This document shows, one piece after another, positions 51,835 through 62,820 of a DNA stretch of 64,000 nucleotides (position 1 is the stretch's first letter; each line of letters begins with the position of its first letter). Below the pieces are notes generated by a model. It did no database searches, was not told where the DNA came from, and was given only the letters and a program-made list of their open reading frames with translations. The position numbers and the translations under genes were made by a program. Source of the DNA: Manihot esculenta (lineage: Eukaryota > Streptophyta > Magnoliopsida > Malpighiales > Euphorbiaceae); the NCBI RefSeq assembly GCF_001659605.2, contig NC_035163.2, positions 33,010,158 to 33,074,157 of the forward strand. The letters run 5' to 3'.

Positions 51835-54119
51835 TGTAATACCCGGCTAGACCCCGATATCGGAATTCCTACGTTCCGGCGGATTTTCCGTTGGAAGTCG
51901 GGATTCGAGGATGTCGGAGCTTGCCCTAAGGGTATAAGAAAGGTTTTTAAGATGGTTTTGAAGTGTTTTTATCATGTTTGCATGTTTTGAGTTAAGAAAA
52001 TTGAGTTTTGAAATGAAAAGGCCAAGGGGACAAAAGCCAGGTTCGGCCGCCGAAGGTGAAGTTCGGCCGCCGAAAGTTGCATGGTTTTGCATGCACGTTA
52101 GGCCGCCGAAGGAAGAGTCGGTTGGCCATTACAAAAGCCCCTTTGTCCGAGACTTGAGTGTCAAACACTCTGTTTTTGGGTCAAAGGTGGGTTCAAGCTC
52201 TCCTTGGTATGATTTCTCATGTTTTCCTCAAATCTTGCATGTTTTAACATGTTTTTAGCTTTGTTTTAGAGATTTGAGCAAAAGGAAGCAAAGTTGAGCA
52301 CTTGGAGATTTTGTTTGAGTTTTCCCCCATCTCCAAGCTTGGATCATCCATCCTCTAGTTCTTCAAGAGGTAAGCATGGATCCTCACCTCCCCTTATGTT
52401 TACAGCAAGTTTTAAGAGTTGTAGTGAGTTTATGGCATGTTTTGGGGGTATAAGCATGAGTTTGAGCATATGTTGATCATATGCGTTTCTATGAGTTTTG
52501 ATGTTGTTTTTGGGGTTTGAGCTAGTTTTAGGCCCCTATATGCATGAGATATGTTATGTGCTAGTTGAGAAGTGTTGGTATGCATGTTATGGGTGTTTGA
52601 TAGGATTTTGGAGGCTGAGAGCATAAGTTGTGCTCGGATTCTGCCTTTCTGGAGAATCCAGGTTCGGCCGCCGAAGCAAGGTTCGGCCGCCGAACCCCTT
52701 GTGGAGGCAGTTTCGGCTGCCAAACCTTGCCCCCGAAAGCTAGGCTTTTGGGTGAGAAAGAGACTTTCGGCCGCCGAAAGAGGGAGTTCGGCCGCCGAAA
52801 GTGCATGAGTTTCGTCTCTGGACGAGACTTTCGGCCGCCGAAGGTGCCGCCGAACATGCATGAGTTTCGTCTCTGGAGGGAGGTTTCGGCCGCCGAACCA
52901 GCCGCCGAAAGTGCCCAGTCCAGCCTTCTTTTGCCCATTTTTCCATGCATGCCTATGATGTTTTAGAGGGGTTTTGGGGAGATATTAAGAGTTATGTTTA
53001 AGTAAGTTTGGTCCTCATTTGAGTCCACCTGTGTAGGTGCGGACCCGAGAGACCAAGGAGGCCCACAGAGTTAGAGTTACAGAGACTGCCCAGCAGTTGA
53101 CAGAGGTGAGTGGAACAGAACTTTATTTTCAAAGTTAAGAATTGTTTTAGCATGATTCATGCATCATTAATGCCATGTTTATGTAGGATGCTTTGCATTA
53201 GTATTCATCAAATTGATGCATTGCATTATTACTTGTATATGTGGATTGGACCGAGGCGATCTCAATAGCCCATAAGTCTGTCATTATCGTATGTCCTGTG
53301 TGAGCTCCTTTGGGGCCGGGCATTTACCTTGGATGAGTCCTGTGAGAGCCCTTATAGGGTCGGGCACCATGAGTAGTTAGTGAAAGACCTGTGTGAGCTC
53401 CTTTGGGGGCCGGGCACTGACAGAGGGAGTTTTGGGATCATGTCCAATCCGAGATGTGAAATGTTTGTGCAGTGATGCATCATATGATAGCATGTTTTAA
53501 CTGTGATTTTTTATAGATTCCGCTCACTGGGCTTTAGCAGCTCATCCCTCTCCCTAACCCCATTTTTCAGGGCCTCAGAGAAGAGAAAGAGAAAGAGAAA
53601 GCAAGGGTAAAGGCATATGTAATAGTATAGAATAGTGGACATGATAATGATGTACAGTACAGAGTTTATGTAATGTATAGAAATGATGTAAAAGCAAGTT
53701 ATATAGAGTATTAGAGTATTGTGCTTGGCCCTAGTGTATGTTTATCCCTTTGAACATGATCCTTTTATGATTGAGATAATGTATGATGAGCTAGGCTTGG
53801 TGCATGGTAGTATTTCTATCTCTGTAGTTACTGTATGGTACCATAGCAGGTATCACTCTTCGAGTGCATACAGACAGAGCATGCATAGTCCAGGCTTAGT
53901 TGATGAGAAAAGTTTCAAGAAAAGAAAAGATAGTCAAGCAAAGAAAGAAAAAAGAAAACAATAATAGAGAAGAGTAAGTAACAGTTTTAAGTTTAAGTGT
54001 GATCATGTATGGGATTTATCAGGTACACAGAGTTTACAGGTGGCTTACTACGGGTCCCGGCGGCCTTAAGCCGATCTGGATCCTAGTGCCGGTGATGGTC
54101 CGGTAAGCGGGCTGTTACA
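51835..54119 (+). repeat. Element D 5' LTR (2,285 bp)
   Basis: Starts TGTAATACCCGG and ends GGGCTGTTACA. It has eight exact TTCGGCCGCCGAA palindromes: 52042 and 52062 upstream of a weak TATA-like TTACAAAAG (52129), and 52663, 52682, 52766, 52787, 52830 and 52885 within predicted intron 1. Conserved donor CAAGAG/GTAAGC after 52369, acceptor CTGTGTAG after 53036, second donor CAGAG/GTGAGTGG after 53105. Near 53290-53420 are three copies of a GTGTGAGCTCCTTTGGGGCC-type unit. Confidence 0.93.
52370..53036 (+). other. Predicted leader intron 1 of element D
   Basis: The donor GAG/GTAAGC and the acceptor CACCTGTGTAG/GTGCGGACC are conserved in position and sequence in the solo LTR at 13339, element B and (reversed) C, although the sequence between has diverged. 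A second predicted intron would run from 53106 to 54436. Confidence 0.5.
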
Positions 54120-54122
54120 GAT

Positions 54123-54134
54123 TGGTATCAGAGC
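54123..54134 (+). other. Primer-binding site of element D
   Basis: TGGTATCAGAGC, complementary to initiator tRNA-Met, 3 bases after the 5' LTR end. It lies within predicted leader intron 2. Confidence 0.92.
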
Positions 54135-54310
54135 ATAGGGCCTCTAGAGTACGGTGTGCTGAGCTAAGATGCTCAGGGCTTAGAGATATCTCACATCGGA
54201 AAGAGGTTGTTTTAGAGGGCAAGCACAATAGGAAGATCATGTCCACTAGGATAGGATGTTGAGTCCTGTCTTGATGTGTAATGCCATGATTTTATGCATG
54301 TGCATTTCAT

Positions 54311-54375
54311 GGTATGCTATGATATGCTATGCTATGCTATGATATGCTATGCTATGCTATGATATGCTATGCTAT
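54311..54375 (+). repeat. TATGC/TATGA pentamer tandem in the D leader
   Basis: About thirteen copies of a 5-base unit, GCTAT or GATAT, in the pattern GATATGCTATGCTATGCTAT. B and A have only one or two units at the equivalent place, so it expanded in the D lineage. Confidence 0.85.
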
Positions 54376-54444
54376 GAGTTGAGGGTCATGTTGTTACATG
54401 GATCCTATGATGCTAAAGTTCATGTTATGTTTTCAGAAGCTAAG

Positions 54445-55188
54445 ATGAGAGGAACCCGTCGATCAGCTAGATTGACTGGAGCTCCGCCCGAGAATGAGGG
54501 TATGGAAGGGCGTCCCCCTGCTTTGCCAAGAGCTATGTCCCAAAGGGCAGGCAGAGAAAGATCATCAAGGGACCCTAGAAGGTCTTTTGATGAAGGCAGG
54601 AGGGAGACAGAACAGAGAAGAAGATCTAGTGATACAAGGGAAGAGATGGATGTGGATCCAAGAAGGGATGGAGGGTTAGGTGTTGGCACTACAGAGGAGG
54701 ATGTGGGATCATCACAGGGAGGCGGTCAGGCCTCGGGGTATGGTTATCCACCCCACTATCAGCCCTACCCACAGGGCCCAGGATATTCGATGGGAGGTAC
54801 ATCGGATCATCCGAGTTTTCACCCATATCCCACATATATGCCTTATCCACCGTATTACCCCCCATATCCACCATATCCCATGTATCCACCCTCGCCTTTT
54901 TACCCCAGTCCAGCCTACTCTACACCAGAAAGTTCTGCACCTCCACCACCACCACCAGTGGTACAACCAGAAGCCCCAGTTATCCAAACACCTCAACCTG
55001 GCCCATCTGCGAGGAGCAAGGTAAAGATGACTGATTACCTAAAGTTAGATGCTCCTAAGTATCAATCCGGCGATGATCCGTTTGAGTACATTAAAGCAGT
55101 CAAGATGATAGCAGATGAGCTAGGGGCAGATGATACCAGAGCCATTCAGATGGCAGGGTTCACTTTAAAATCCGGCATTCCCAGATAG
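54445..55188 (+). pseudogene. Element D gag N-terminal part, truncated by a deletion
   Basis: Starts MRGTRRSARLTGAPPEN, 8 nt after a TTTTCAG acceptor-like site. It contains the basic N-terminus, the Pro/Tyr segment (YPPYYPPYPPYPMYPP) and the first half of the capsid core (DDPFEYIKAVKMI, MAGFTLK). After FTLK, B and A continue with about 35 residues including KKAREWFKNYV. In D these are deleted (about 100 bases) and the frame shifts to a TAG at 55186. The other half of gag is open in the next frame from 55205. Confidence 0.9.
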
Positions 55189-55204
55189 TTCGAAAGAGCT
55201 AAAG

Positions 55205-58200
55205 ATGATAGAGTTTGAGCAGCTCAAGCAGACAGAGGATATGAGTATTGATGAGTTTACTGACAGGTTTCTGGAGTTGCTGCGGTATGCAGGACAGGCC
55301 TATGATACTGAACAGAAAAAGGCTAGGAGGTATGCGATGAAACTGCATTCCAGGTATTCCTCCTTGATCCATGCAGCCGAGAGGGAGAGTTTCCACACCG
55401 TGGTGGATTTAGCACGGAGGATGGAGGCTAGTGCCATTATACAGGGGACAGTGAAACAGCAGCCGGCACAGTCTTCAGGTTCTAAGACCCCAGGTAGGGG
55501 TAAGTCAGATCCCTCTTCACAGGGTGCAGCAACTTCCAGTGGGAAGAAGTGGAGTGGTTCCACTCAGAAGTCGAGGAAGAATAAGTTCTGGAACAAGATT
55601 AAAGCAGGTCTGGGATTAGGCAGTGGCATGAGTTCAGGTTCAGAGGTTCCAGTGTGTAGTAGGTGCGGTAAAGCGCACAGAGGAGTTTGTCGCTTTGGGA
55701 TTACAGGATGTTACAGGTGCGGCCAGGAGGGACACATGGCTCGTGAGTGCCCTCAGGCAGCTTTCACGGCACCATCCCAGCAGACAGCTCCAGCTAGCAT
55801 GCCACAGCCACCCGTTTCATTTATGACGCAGGGCAGAGGCAGAGGGAGAGGGTCAGCCTCTTCATCTGCAGGTCCCAGAGGTGGAGGTCCGTCAGCTCCG
55901 GCGCGGATTTTCACGATGACACAGCAGGAGGCAAACACTTCTAACACCGTGGTGTCAGGTAACCTTCTCATTGGGTGTTCTGAGGTGTATGCTTTGTTAG
56001 ACCCTGGTGCTTCACATTCCTTTGTTGCTCCCAGAGCCATAGAGAGAGTGGGTTTGATGACGTCTGGGTTAGAGTGTCCCCTATGGGTCAGTGGCCCTAA
56101 GTGTGATCCATCGTTGGCAGAGACAGTCTGTCGACATAGTCCAGTGTTTATAGATGGTAGATGCCTTCCAGCTGACCTTGTGGTTCTAGAGTTGACAGAT
56201 TTTGACGTCATTCTAGGGATGGATTGGCTATCTGCCTATAGAGCTACCTTGGACTGTAGAGACAAGGTAGTTAAGTTCAGAGATGAGGATGGATCTGAGT
56301 TTGTCTTCAGAGGAGACAGGAGGGGCACGCCTAGAGGTCTGATATCAGCCCTACAGGCTCGTAGGTTGCTCCGGAGGGGATGTCAGGGGTATCTAGCTCA
56401 TGTGAGAGAGCTAGACAGTCAGGTTAGGGACCCCAGTTCAGTGCCCGTAGTCAGAGAGTTCCCAGATGTGTTTCCAGATGAGCTTCCAGGACTACCACCT
56501 GATAGGGAAATAGAGTTCGAGATTGAGTTAGTGCCTGGTACCAGACCGATCTCTATTCCTCCCTACAGGATGGCACCAGCAGAGCTTAAGGAGTTGAAAG
56601 AGCAGCTACAGGAGTTGGTAGACAAGGGTTTCATCCGTCCGAGTACCTCACCCTGGGGTGCTCCAGTGTTGTTTGTCAAGAAGAAGGATGGATCCCTTAG
56701 ACTTTGTATCGACTACAGGCAGTTGAACAAAGTCACTACCAAGAATAAGTATCCTCTACCCAGGATCGATGATCTATTCGACCAGCTAGCAGGAGCAGGT
56801 TGTTTTTCTAAGATAGATCTGAGATCGGGCTATCATCAGCTGAGAATCAGGGAAGAGGATGTACCTAAGACAGCTTTCAGAACCAGATATGGGCATTATG
56901 AGTTCTTAGTGATGCCGTTCGGGTTGACTAACGCCCCTGCAGCATTTATGGATCTCATGAACCGAGTTTTCAGAGAGTACCTGGATCACTTTGTTATTGT
57001 CTTCATAGATGATATCTTGGTGTATTCCAGGAATGCAGAGGAGCATGCCCATCATCTGAGGATAGTCCTACAGACCTTGAGAGAGCATGGTTTATATGCC
57101 AAGTTCTCCAAGTGTGAGTTCTGGCTAAGGAGCATTTCATTCTTGGGGCATGTAGTGTCAGATCAAGGTATAGCAGTGGACCCCAAGAAGATAGAAGCTG
57201 TAGCCAATTGGCCTAGACCCACCACAGTGACAGAGGTCAAGAGTTTCTTGGGTTTGGCAGGCTACTACAGGAGGTTCGTTCAGGACTTCTCCAAGATAGC
57301 GGCTCCTATGACCAGATTAACCAGAAAGAACCAGAGATTCACATGGTCTGACCAATGTGAAGAGAGTTTCGAAGAGTTAAAGAACAGATTAACTTCAGCA
57401 CCGGTTTTAACTCTGCCTACGAGTGATGAGGACTTCACAGTATTCTGTGATGCGTCCCGAGTGGGATTAGGTTGTGTGTTAATGCAGAATAACAGAGTAA
57501 TAGCTTATGCTTCTAGACAGCTGAAGAAGCACGAGCTGAACTATCCAACACACGATCTTGAGATGGCAGCTGTTATCTTTGCACTCAAGATGTGGAGGCA
57601 TTACCTCTATGGGGTGAAATGTGAGATCTTTACCGATCATAAGAGCCTACAGCACATCCTGAGTCAGAGAGAGTTAAACTTGAGGCAGAGACGGTGGGTG
57701 GAATTGCTTAGTGATTATGATTGCAGGATCCAGTATCATCCGGGAAAGGCAAATGTTGTAGCCGATGCCTTAAGCCGGAAATCACTAGGCAGTTTATCTC
57801 ACATTACAGCAGAGAGGAGGCCGGTGGTGAAGGACTTCTACAGGTTAGTTGAGGAAGGGCTACGGTTAGAGGTAACTGGTACAGGTGCTTTAATTGCACA
57901 GATGAGAGTTACACCCGTGTTTCTGGAGCAGGTGGCTCAGAAACAACATGAGGATCCAGTGTTGGTCAAGATTGCCAGGACTGTTCAGTCAGGCAAGAGC
58001 GAAGAGTTCAGATTCGACGACCAAGGGATGCTCCGCTACGGGCATAGACTATGTGTACCAGATGATATTAGTTTGAAAGGAGACATTATGAGAGAAGCTC
58101 ATAATGCGAGATATAGCATTCACCCTGGAGCCACCAAGATGTATCAAGATCTGAAGAAAGTTTATTGGTGGCCAGCAATGAAGAGAGAAGTGGCACAGTT

Positions 58201-59344
58201 TGTGTCAGCCTGCGAGATATGTCAAAGGGTGAAGCTAGAGCACCAGAAGCCGGCTGGAATGCTTAACCCACTGCCGATTCCAGAATGGAAATGGGAGAAC
58301 ATAGCGATGGATTTTGTAGTGGGGTTACCGGCGACGTCCAACAGACTAGACTCCATATGGGTGATTGTGGATAGACTGACTAAATCTGCTCACTTCATTC
58401 CTGTCAGGAGTGGCTACTCTGTGGACAAGCTAGCGCAGGTGTATCTTGAGGAAGTTGTGAGGTTGCATGGGGCTCCTGTTTCTATAGTGTCTGACAGAGG
58501 ACCCCAGTTTACCTCCAGGTTTTGGCGAAGTCTGCAAGAGGCTATGGGCACAAGATTAGACTTCAGCACTGCTTTCCATCCACAGACTGACGGACAGTCA
58601 GAGAGGACCATCCAGACCATAGAAGATATGCTTCGAATGTGTGTGCTAGATTTTGGCGGATCTTGGAGGCAGCATCTACCCTTAGTGGAGTTTGCCTACA
58701 ACAATAGTCATCATGCTAGCATAGGGATGGCCCCATATGAAGCTCTGTATGGGAGGAAGTGCAGGTCACCAGTTTGTTGGGAAGAGGTTGGAGAAAGGTC
58801 CCTAGCAGGACCTGAGTTAGTAGAGATCACGAACAGGGTGGTGCCCATTATCAGAGAGAGGCTCAAGACTGCTGTTAGTCGGCAGAAGAGCTATGCAGAC
58901 GTTCGCAGAAAGCACATAGAGTTTGAGGAGGGGGATCTGGTCTTATTAAAGGTGTCTCCAATAAAAGGGGTGGTTCGTTTTGGGAGGAAAGGTAAGTTGG
59001 CTCCGCGGTACATTGGACCTTTTGAGATTGTGCAGAAGGTCGGAAATGTGTCGTATAAGCTTGATTTGCCTATGTCTATGGAAAGAATCCATCCAGTCTT
59101 CCATGTTTCGATGCTAAGGAAGTTTGTGTCAGATCCGAGTAAGGTTCTTAGCGAACCAGATGTGGAGATCCTAGGTGATCTCACGTATGTAGAACAACCC
59201 GTGCGGATCATTGACACCCAGATCAGAAAGCTAAGGAACAAGGAGATCCCGATGGTGAAAGTCCTCTGGAACCACCATAACATCGAAGAGTGCACCTGGG
59301 AGACAAGGGAGTCTATGCTCCAACAGTACCCCCATCTCTTTTGA
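55205..59344 (+). CDS. Element D gag C-terminus and complete pol polyprotein
   Basis: One open frame of 1,379 codons. Approximate residues: capsid C-terminal half 1-80; zinc knuckle [14 protein letters not shown] 168-181; protease [10 protein letters not shown] 263-272; [12 protein letters not shown] 500, [13 protein letters not shown] and catalytic FIDDILVYS 600; RNase [11 protein letters not shown] 745; integrase HHCC ([22 protein letters not shown]) 965-1015 and core [29 protein letters not shown] 1055-1135; chromodomain-like tail [19 protein letters not shown] to the end. All catalytic residues I can check are present. The methionine at 55205 is inside gag and is not a natural start. Confidence 0.93.
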   Translation: MIEFEQLKQTEDMSIDEFTDRFLELLRYAGQAYDTEQKKARRYAMKLHSRYSSLIHAAERESFHTVVDLARRMEASAIIQGTVKQQPAQSSGSKTPGRGKSDPSSQGAATSSGKKWSGSTQKSRKNKFWNKIKAGLGLGSGMSSGSEVPVCSRCGKAHRGVCRFGITGCYRCGQEGHMARECPQAAFTAPSQQTAPASMPQPPVSFMTQGRGRGRGSASSSAGPRGGGPSAPARIFTMTQQEANTSNTVVSGNLLIGCSEVYALLDPGASHSFVAPRAIERVGLMTSGLECPLWVSGPKCDPSLAETVCRHSPVFIDGRCLPADLVVLELTDFDVILGMDWLSAYRATLDCRDKVVKFRDEDGSEFVFRGDRRGTPRGLISALQARRLLRRGCQGYLAHVRELDSQVRDPSSVPVVREFPDVFPDELPGLPPDREIEFEIELVPGTRPISIPPYRMAPAELKELKEQLQELVDKGFIRPSTSPWGAPVLFVKKKDGSLRLCIDYRQLNKVTTKNKYPLPRIDDLFDQLAGAGCFSKIDLRSGYHQLRIREEDVPKTAFRTRYGHYEFLVMPFGLTNAPAAFMDLMNRVFREYLDHFVIVFIDDILVYSRNAEEHAHHLRIVLQTLREHGLYAKFSKCEFWLRSISFLGHVVSDQGIAVDPKKIEAVANWPRPTTVTEVKSFLGLAGYYRRFVQDFSKIAAPMTRLTRKNQRFTWSDQCEESFEELKNRLTSAPVLTLPTSDEDFTVFCDASRVGLGCVLMQNNRVIAYASRQLKKHELNYPTHDLEMAAVIFALKMWRHYLYGVKCEIFTDHKSLQHILSQRELNLRQRRWVELLSDYDCRIQYHPGKANVVADALSRKSLGSLSHITAERRPVVKDFYRLVEEGLRLEVTGTGALIAQMRVTPVFLEQVAQKQHEDPVLVKIARTVQSGKSEEFRFDDQGMLRYGHRLCVPDDISLKGDIMREAHNARYSIHPGATKMYQDLKKVYWWPAMKREVAQFVSACEICQRVKLEHQKPAGMLNPLPIPEWKWENIAMDFVVGLPATSNRLDSIWVIVDRLTKSAHFIPVRSGYSVDKLAQVYLEEVVRLHGAPVSIVSDRGPQFTSRFWRSLQEAMGTRLDFSTAFHPQTDGQSERTIQTIEDMLRMCVLDFGGSWRQHLPLVEFAYNNSHHASIGMAPYEALYGRKCRSPVCWEEVGERSLAGPELVEITNRVVPIIRERLKTAVSRQKSYADVRRKHIEFEEGDLVLLKVSPIKGVVRFGRKGKLAPRYIGPFEIVQKVGNVSYKLDLPMSMERIHPVFHVSMLRKFVSDPSKVLSEPDVEILGDLTYVEQPVRIIDTQIRKLRNKEIPMVKVLWNHHNIEECTWETRESMLQQYPHLF

Positions 59345-59450
59345 GGTTAGTTCTAGTTTCTTTTGTTCTTTATGTGCCTTATGTTCTGTTATGAGTATGT
59401 TTGAGTTAGAGAGGAACATTCGGGGACGAATGTTCTTAAGGGGGGGAGAA

Positions 59451-61735
59451 TGTAATACCCGGCTAGACCCCGATATCGGAATTCCTACGTTCCGGCGGAT
59501 TTTCCGTTGGAAGTCGGGATTCGAGGATGTCGGAGCTTGCCCTAAGGGTATAAGAAAGGTTTTTAAGATGGTTTTGAAGTGTTTTTATCATGTTTGCATG
59601 TTTTGAGTTAAGAAAATTGAGTTTTGAAATGAAAAGGCCAAGGGGACAAAAGCCAGGTTCGGCCGCCGAAGGTGAAGTTCGGCCGCCGAAAGTTGCATGG
59701 TTTTGCATGCACGTTAGGCCGCCGAAGGAAGAGTCGGTTGGCCATTACAAAAGCCCCTTTGTCCGAGACTTGAGTGTCAAACACTCTGTTTTTGGGTCAA
59801 AGGTGGGTTCAAGCTCTCCTTGGTATGATTTCTCATGTTTTCCTCAAATCTTGCATGTTTTAACATGTTTTTAGCTTTGTTTTAGAGATTTGAGCAAAAG
59901 GAAGCAAAGTTGAGCACTTGGAGATTTTGTTTGAGTTTTCCCCCATCTCCAAGCTTGGATCATCCATCCTCTAGTTCTTCAAGAGGTAAGCATGGATCCT
60001 CACCTCCCCTTATGTTTACAGCAAGTTTTAAGAGTTGTAGTGAGTTTATGGCATGTTTTGGGGGTATAAGCATGAGTTTGAGCATATGTTGATCATATGC
60101 GTTTCTATGAGTTTTGATGTTGTTTTTGGGGTTTGAGCTAGTTTTAGGCCCCTATATGCATGAGATATGTTATGTGCTAGTTGAGAAGTGTTGGTATGCA
60201 TGTTATGGGTGTTTGATAGGATTTTGGAGGCTGAGAGCATAAGTTGTGCTCGGATTCTGCCTTTCTGGAGAATCCAGGTTCGGCCGCCGAAGCAAGGTTC
60301 GGCCGCCGAACCCCTTGTGGAGGCAGTTTCGGCTGCCAAACCTTGCCCCCGAAAGCTAGGCTTTTGGGTGAGAAAGAGACTTTCGGCCGCCGAAAGAGGG
60401 AGTTCGGCCGCCGAAAGTGCATGAGTTTCGTCTCTGGACGAGACTTTCGGCCGCCGAAGGTGCCGCCGAACATGCATGAGTTTCGTCTCTGGAGGGAGGT
60501 TTCGGCCGCCGAACCAGCCGCCGAAAGTGCCCAGTCCAGCCTTCTTTTGCCCATTTTTCCATGCATGCCTATGATGTTTTAGAGGGGTTTTGGGGAGATA
60601 TTAAGAGTTATGTTTAAGTAAGTTTGGTCCTCATTTGAGTCCACCTGTGTAGGTGCGGACCCGAGAGACCAAGGAGGCCCACAGAGTTAGAGTTACAGAG
60701 ACTGCCCAGCAGTTGACAGAGGTGAGTGGAACAGAACTTTATTTTCAAAGTTAAGAATTGTTTTAGCATGATTCATGCATCATTAATGCCATGTTTATGT
60801 AGGATGCTTTGCATTAGTATTCATCAAATTGATGCATTGCATTATTACTTGTATATGTGGATTGGACCGAGGCGATCTCAATAGCCCATAAGTCTGTCAT
60901 TATCGTATGTCCTGTGTGAGCTCCTTTGGGGCCGGGCATTTACCTTGGATGAGTCCTGTGAGAGCCCTTATAGGGTCGGGCACCATGAGTAGTTAGTGAA
61001 AGACCTGTGTGAGCTCCTTTGGGGGCCGGGCACTGACAGAGGGAGTTTTGGGATCATGTCCAATCCGAGATGTGAAATGTTTGTGCAGTGATGCATCATA
61101 TGATAGCATGTTTTAACTGTGATTTTTTATAGATTCCGCTCACTGGGCTTTAGCAGCTCATCCCTCTCCCTAACCCCATTTTTCAGGGCCTCAGAGAAGA
61201 GAAAGAGAAAGAGAAAGCAAGGGTAAAGGCATATGTAATAGTATAGAATAGTGGACATGATAATGATGTACAGTACAGAGTTTATGTAATGTATAGAAAT
61301 GATGTAAAAGCAAGTTATATAGAGTATTAGAGTATTGTGCTTGGCCCTAGTGTATGTTTATCCCTTTGAACATGATCCTTTTATGATTGAGATAATGTAT
61401 GATGAGCTAGGCTTGGTGCATGGTAGTATTTCTATCTCTGTAGTTACTGTATGGTACCATAGCAGGTATCACTCTTCGAGTGCATACAGACAGAGCATGC
61501 ATAGTCCAGGCTTAGTTGATGAGAAAAGTTTCAAGAAAAGAAAAGATAGTCAAGCAAAGAAAGAAAAAAGAAAACAATAATAGAGAAGAGTAAGTAACAG
61601 TTTTAAGTTTAAGTGTGATCATGTATGGGATTTATCAGGTACACAGAGTTTATAGGTGGCTTACTACGGGTCCCGGCGGCCTTAAGCCGATCTGGATCCT
61701 AGTGCCGGTGATGGTCCGGTAAGCGGGCTGTTACA
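59451..61735 (+). repeat. Element D 3' LTR (2,285 bp)
   Basis: Offset by exactly 7,616 bases from the 5' LTR and apparently identical apart from one C/T change at 61648. It follows the polypurine tract AAGGGGGGGAGAA at 59438-59450. It ends TGTTACA directly against CTTTCGGCGG of the 735-bp duplication. Confidence 0.95.
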
Positions 61736-62470
61736 CTTTCGGCGGCAGGTTCGGCGGCCGAAAGTCCCCTCCAGAGACGAACCTCAAGCACCTTCGGCGG
61801 CCGAATCTCAAGCTTCGGCGGCCGAACCCTTTCGGGGGCAAGTTTCGGGGGCCAAAAGGCACTCCAGAGACGAAAGTCTCTAACCTTCGGCGGCACCTTC
61901 GACGGCCGAATCCCCTAAACAGAGCCGAACATGCAAAACTCGCGGGAGCAAGCTGTGGCAGCCTAAGCTACCATGCAAGAGGTTCGGCGGCCGAATGAAC
62001 CTTCGGCTGCCGAACCTGAGTTCATCCAGAACTCAGCCCCGACGGCAAACAAGCTCCTCCATCCCTTCAATCTCGCAAAACATGCAAACTTCCACTCCTC
62101 AACACACATATACTCATGTATATGTACAAAGGGGTCCAAAACTACCTAAAAACCCCAACAAACACATCAAACAGAACACATAATCATGCTTACAAGCTAA
62201 ACCATCAAAAACACCCTTTGTCACCTAAGCATGCATCTCTACCCAAACCTTCAGAAAACCTCTGTCAAACTTCACTTACCTCCTGTAAACAAGAAGATGA
62301 CCGATCTGAACAAAGCAAATGGATCAACTTCTCTTCAAACTCAAAAACACTCGAAACTAAGCTTTTTCACTTCAAAGTCAAAAACCAACAAACACTCTGC
62401 ATGAGCTGGGCTTGCAAATAAATCATGGGAGATGTGGCCAATCTTCTGGACAGGGTTTGGAGCCAACACC
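61736..62470. repeat. 735-bp flanking duplication, right copy
   Basis: Repeats 51100-51834 directly after the end of the D 3' LTR. After it the rest of LTR C continues with TGTCCAAAATGCTGAC, which would follow the left copy if D were absent. Net effect: D sits between two copies of a 735-bp piece of C. Confidence 0.92.
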
Positions 62471-62820
62471 TGTCCAAAATGCTGACTAAGGAATGCTCAC
62501 TAGTTGGCTAGCCACCTCAGCTTCGGCTGCCGAATCGCATGCAAAACCATGCAACATTCGGGGGCCGAACCTGAACTGCGGAAGCCGAACATTGGGCACT
62601 TTCGGCGACTGAACTTACCTTCGGCGGCCGAACTGGCCAAAAGTCTCCATAGACTTTTCTCTTCACAACTCAAACCAACTCAAACCAATGCAACGAAAAA
62701 CCTTACAATACATCATAACACTGTAGGAAAACATATATTCTACCCTTCTATAGAATTCTGACACCCCGGATTCCACCGGACGACAAGAATTCCAGTGCTG
62801 GATTCTAGCCGGGTATTACA

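Larger units (their letters stand above)
51835..61735 (+). mobile_element. Element D: young long-LTR Ty3/gypsy retrotransposon
   Basis: Structure: 5' LTR 51835-54119, primer-binding site 54123-54134, gag, long gag-pol frame, polypurine tract 59438-59450 and 3' LTR 59451-61735. Both LTRs are 2,285 bases. I noticed only one difference (C at 54032, T at 61648), which points to a very recent insertion. The 5-bp flanks (CACC-side and CTTTC) do not match. Instead a 735-bp direct repeat of C sequence flanks the element. Pol looks intact, but gag has an internal deletion with a frameshift. Confidence 0.94.
49913..62820 (-). mobile_element. Solo LTR C (minus strand), interrupted by element D
   Basis: On the plus strand it starts TGTAACGACCCC and ends GCCGGGTATTACA, i.e. 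a whole LTR in reverse. The flanks are a perfect 5-bp duplication ATTGG (49908-49912 and 62821-62825). Without D and one copy of the flanking duplication it is 1,922 plus 350 bases, about 2.27 kb, with no internal region: a solo LTR. It carries TTCGGCGGCCGAA palindromes near 51113, 51165, 51179 and 62615. Its predicted leader donor is at 51643 and acceptor at 50974. Repeats of a GGCGTAGTCAAAGGCTCCTGG unit lie at 50600-50720. Confidence 0.92.
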
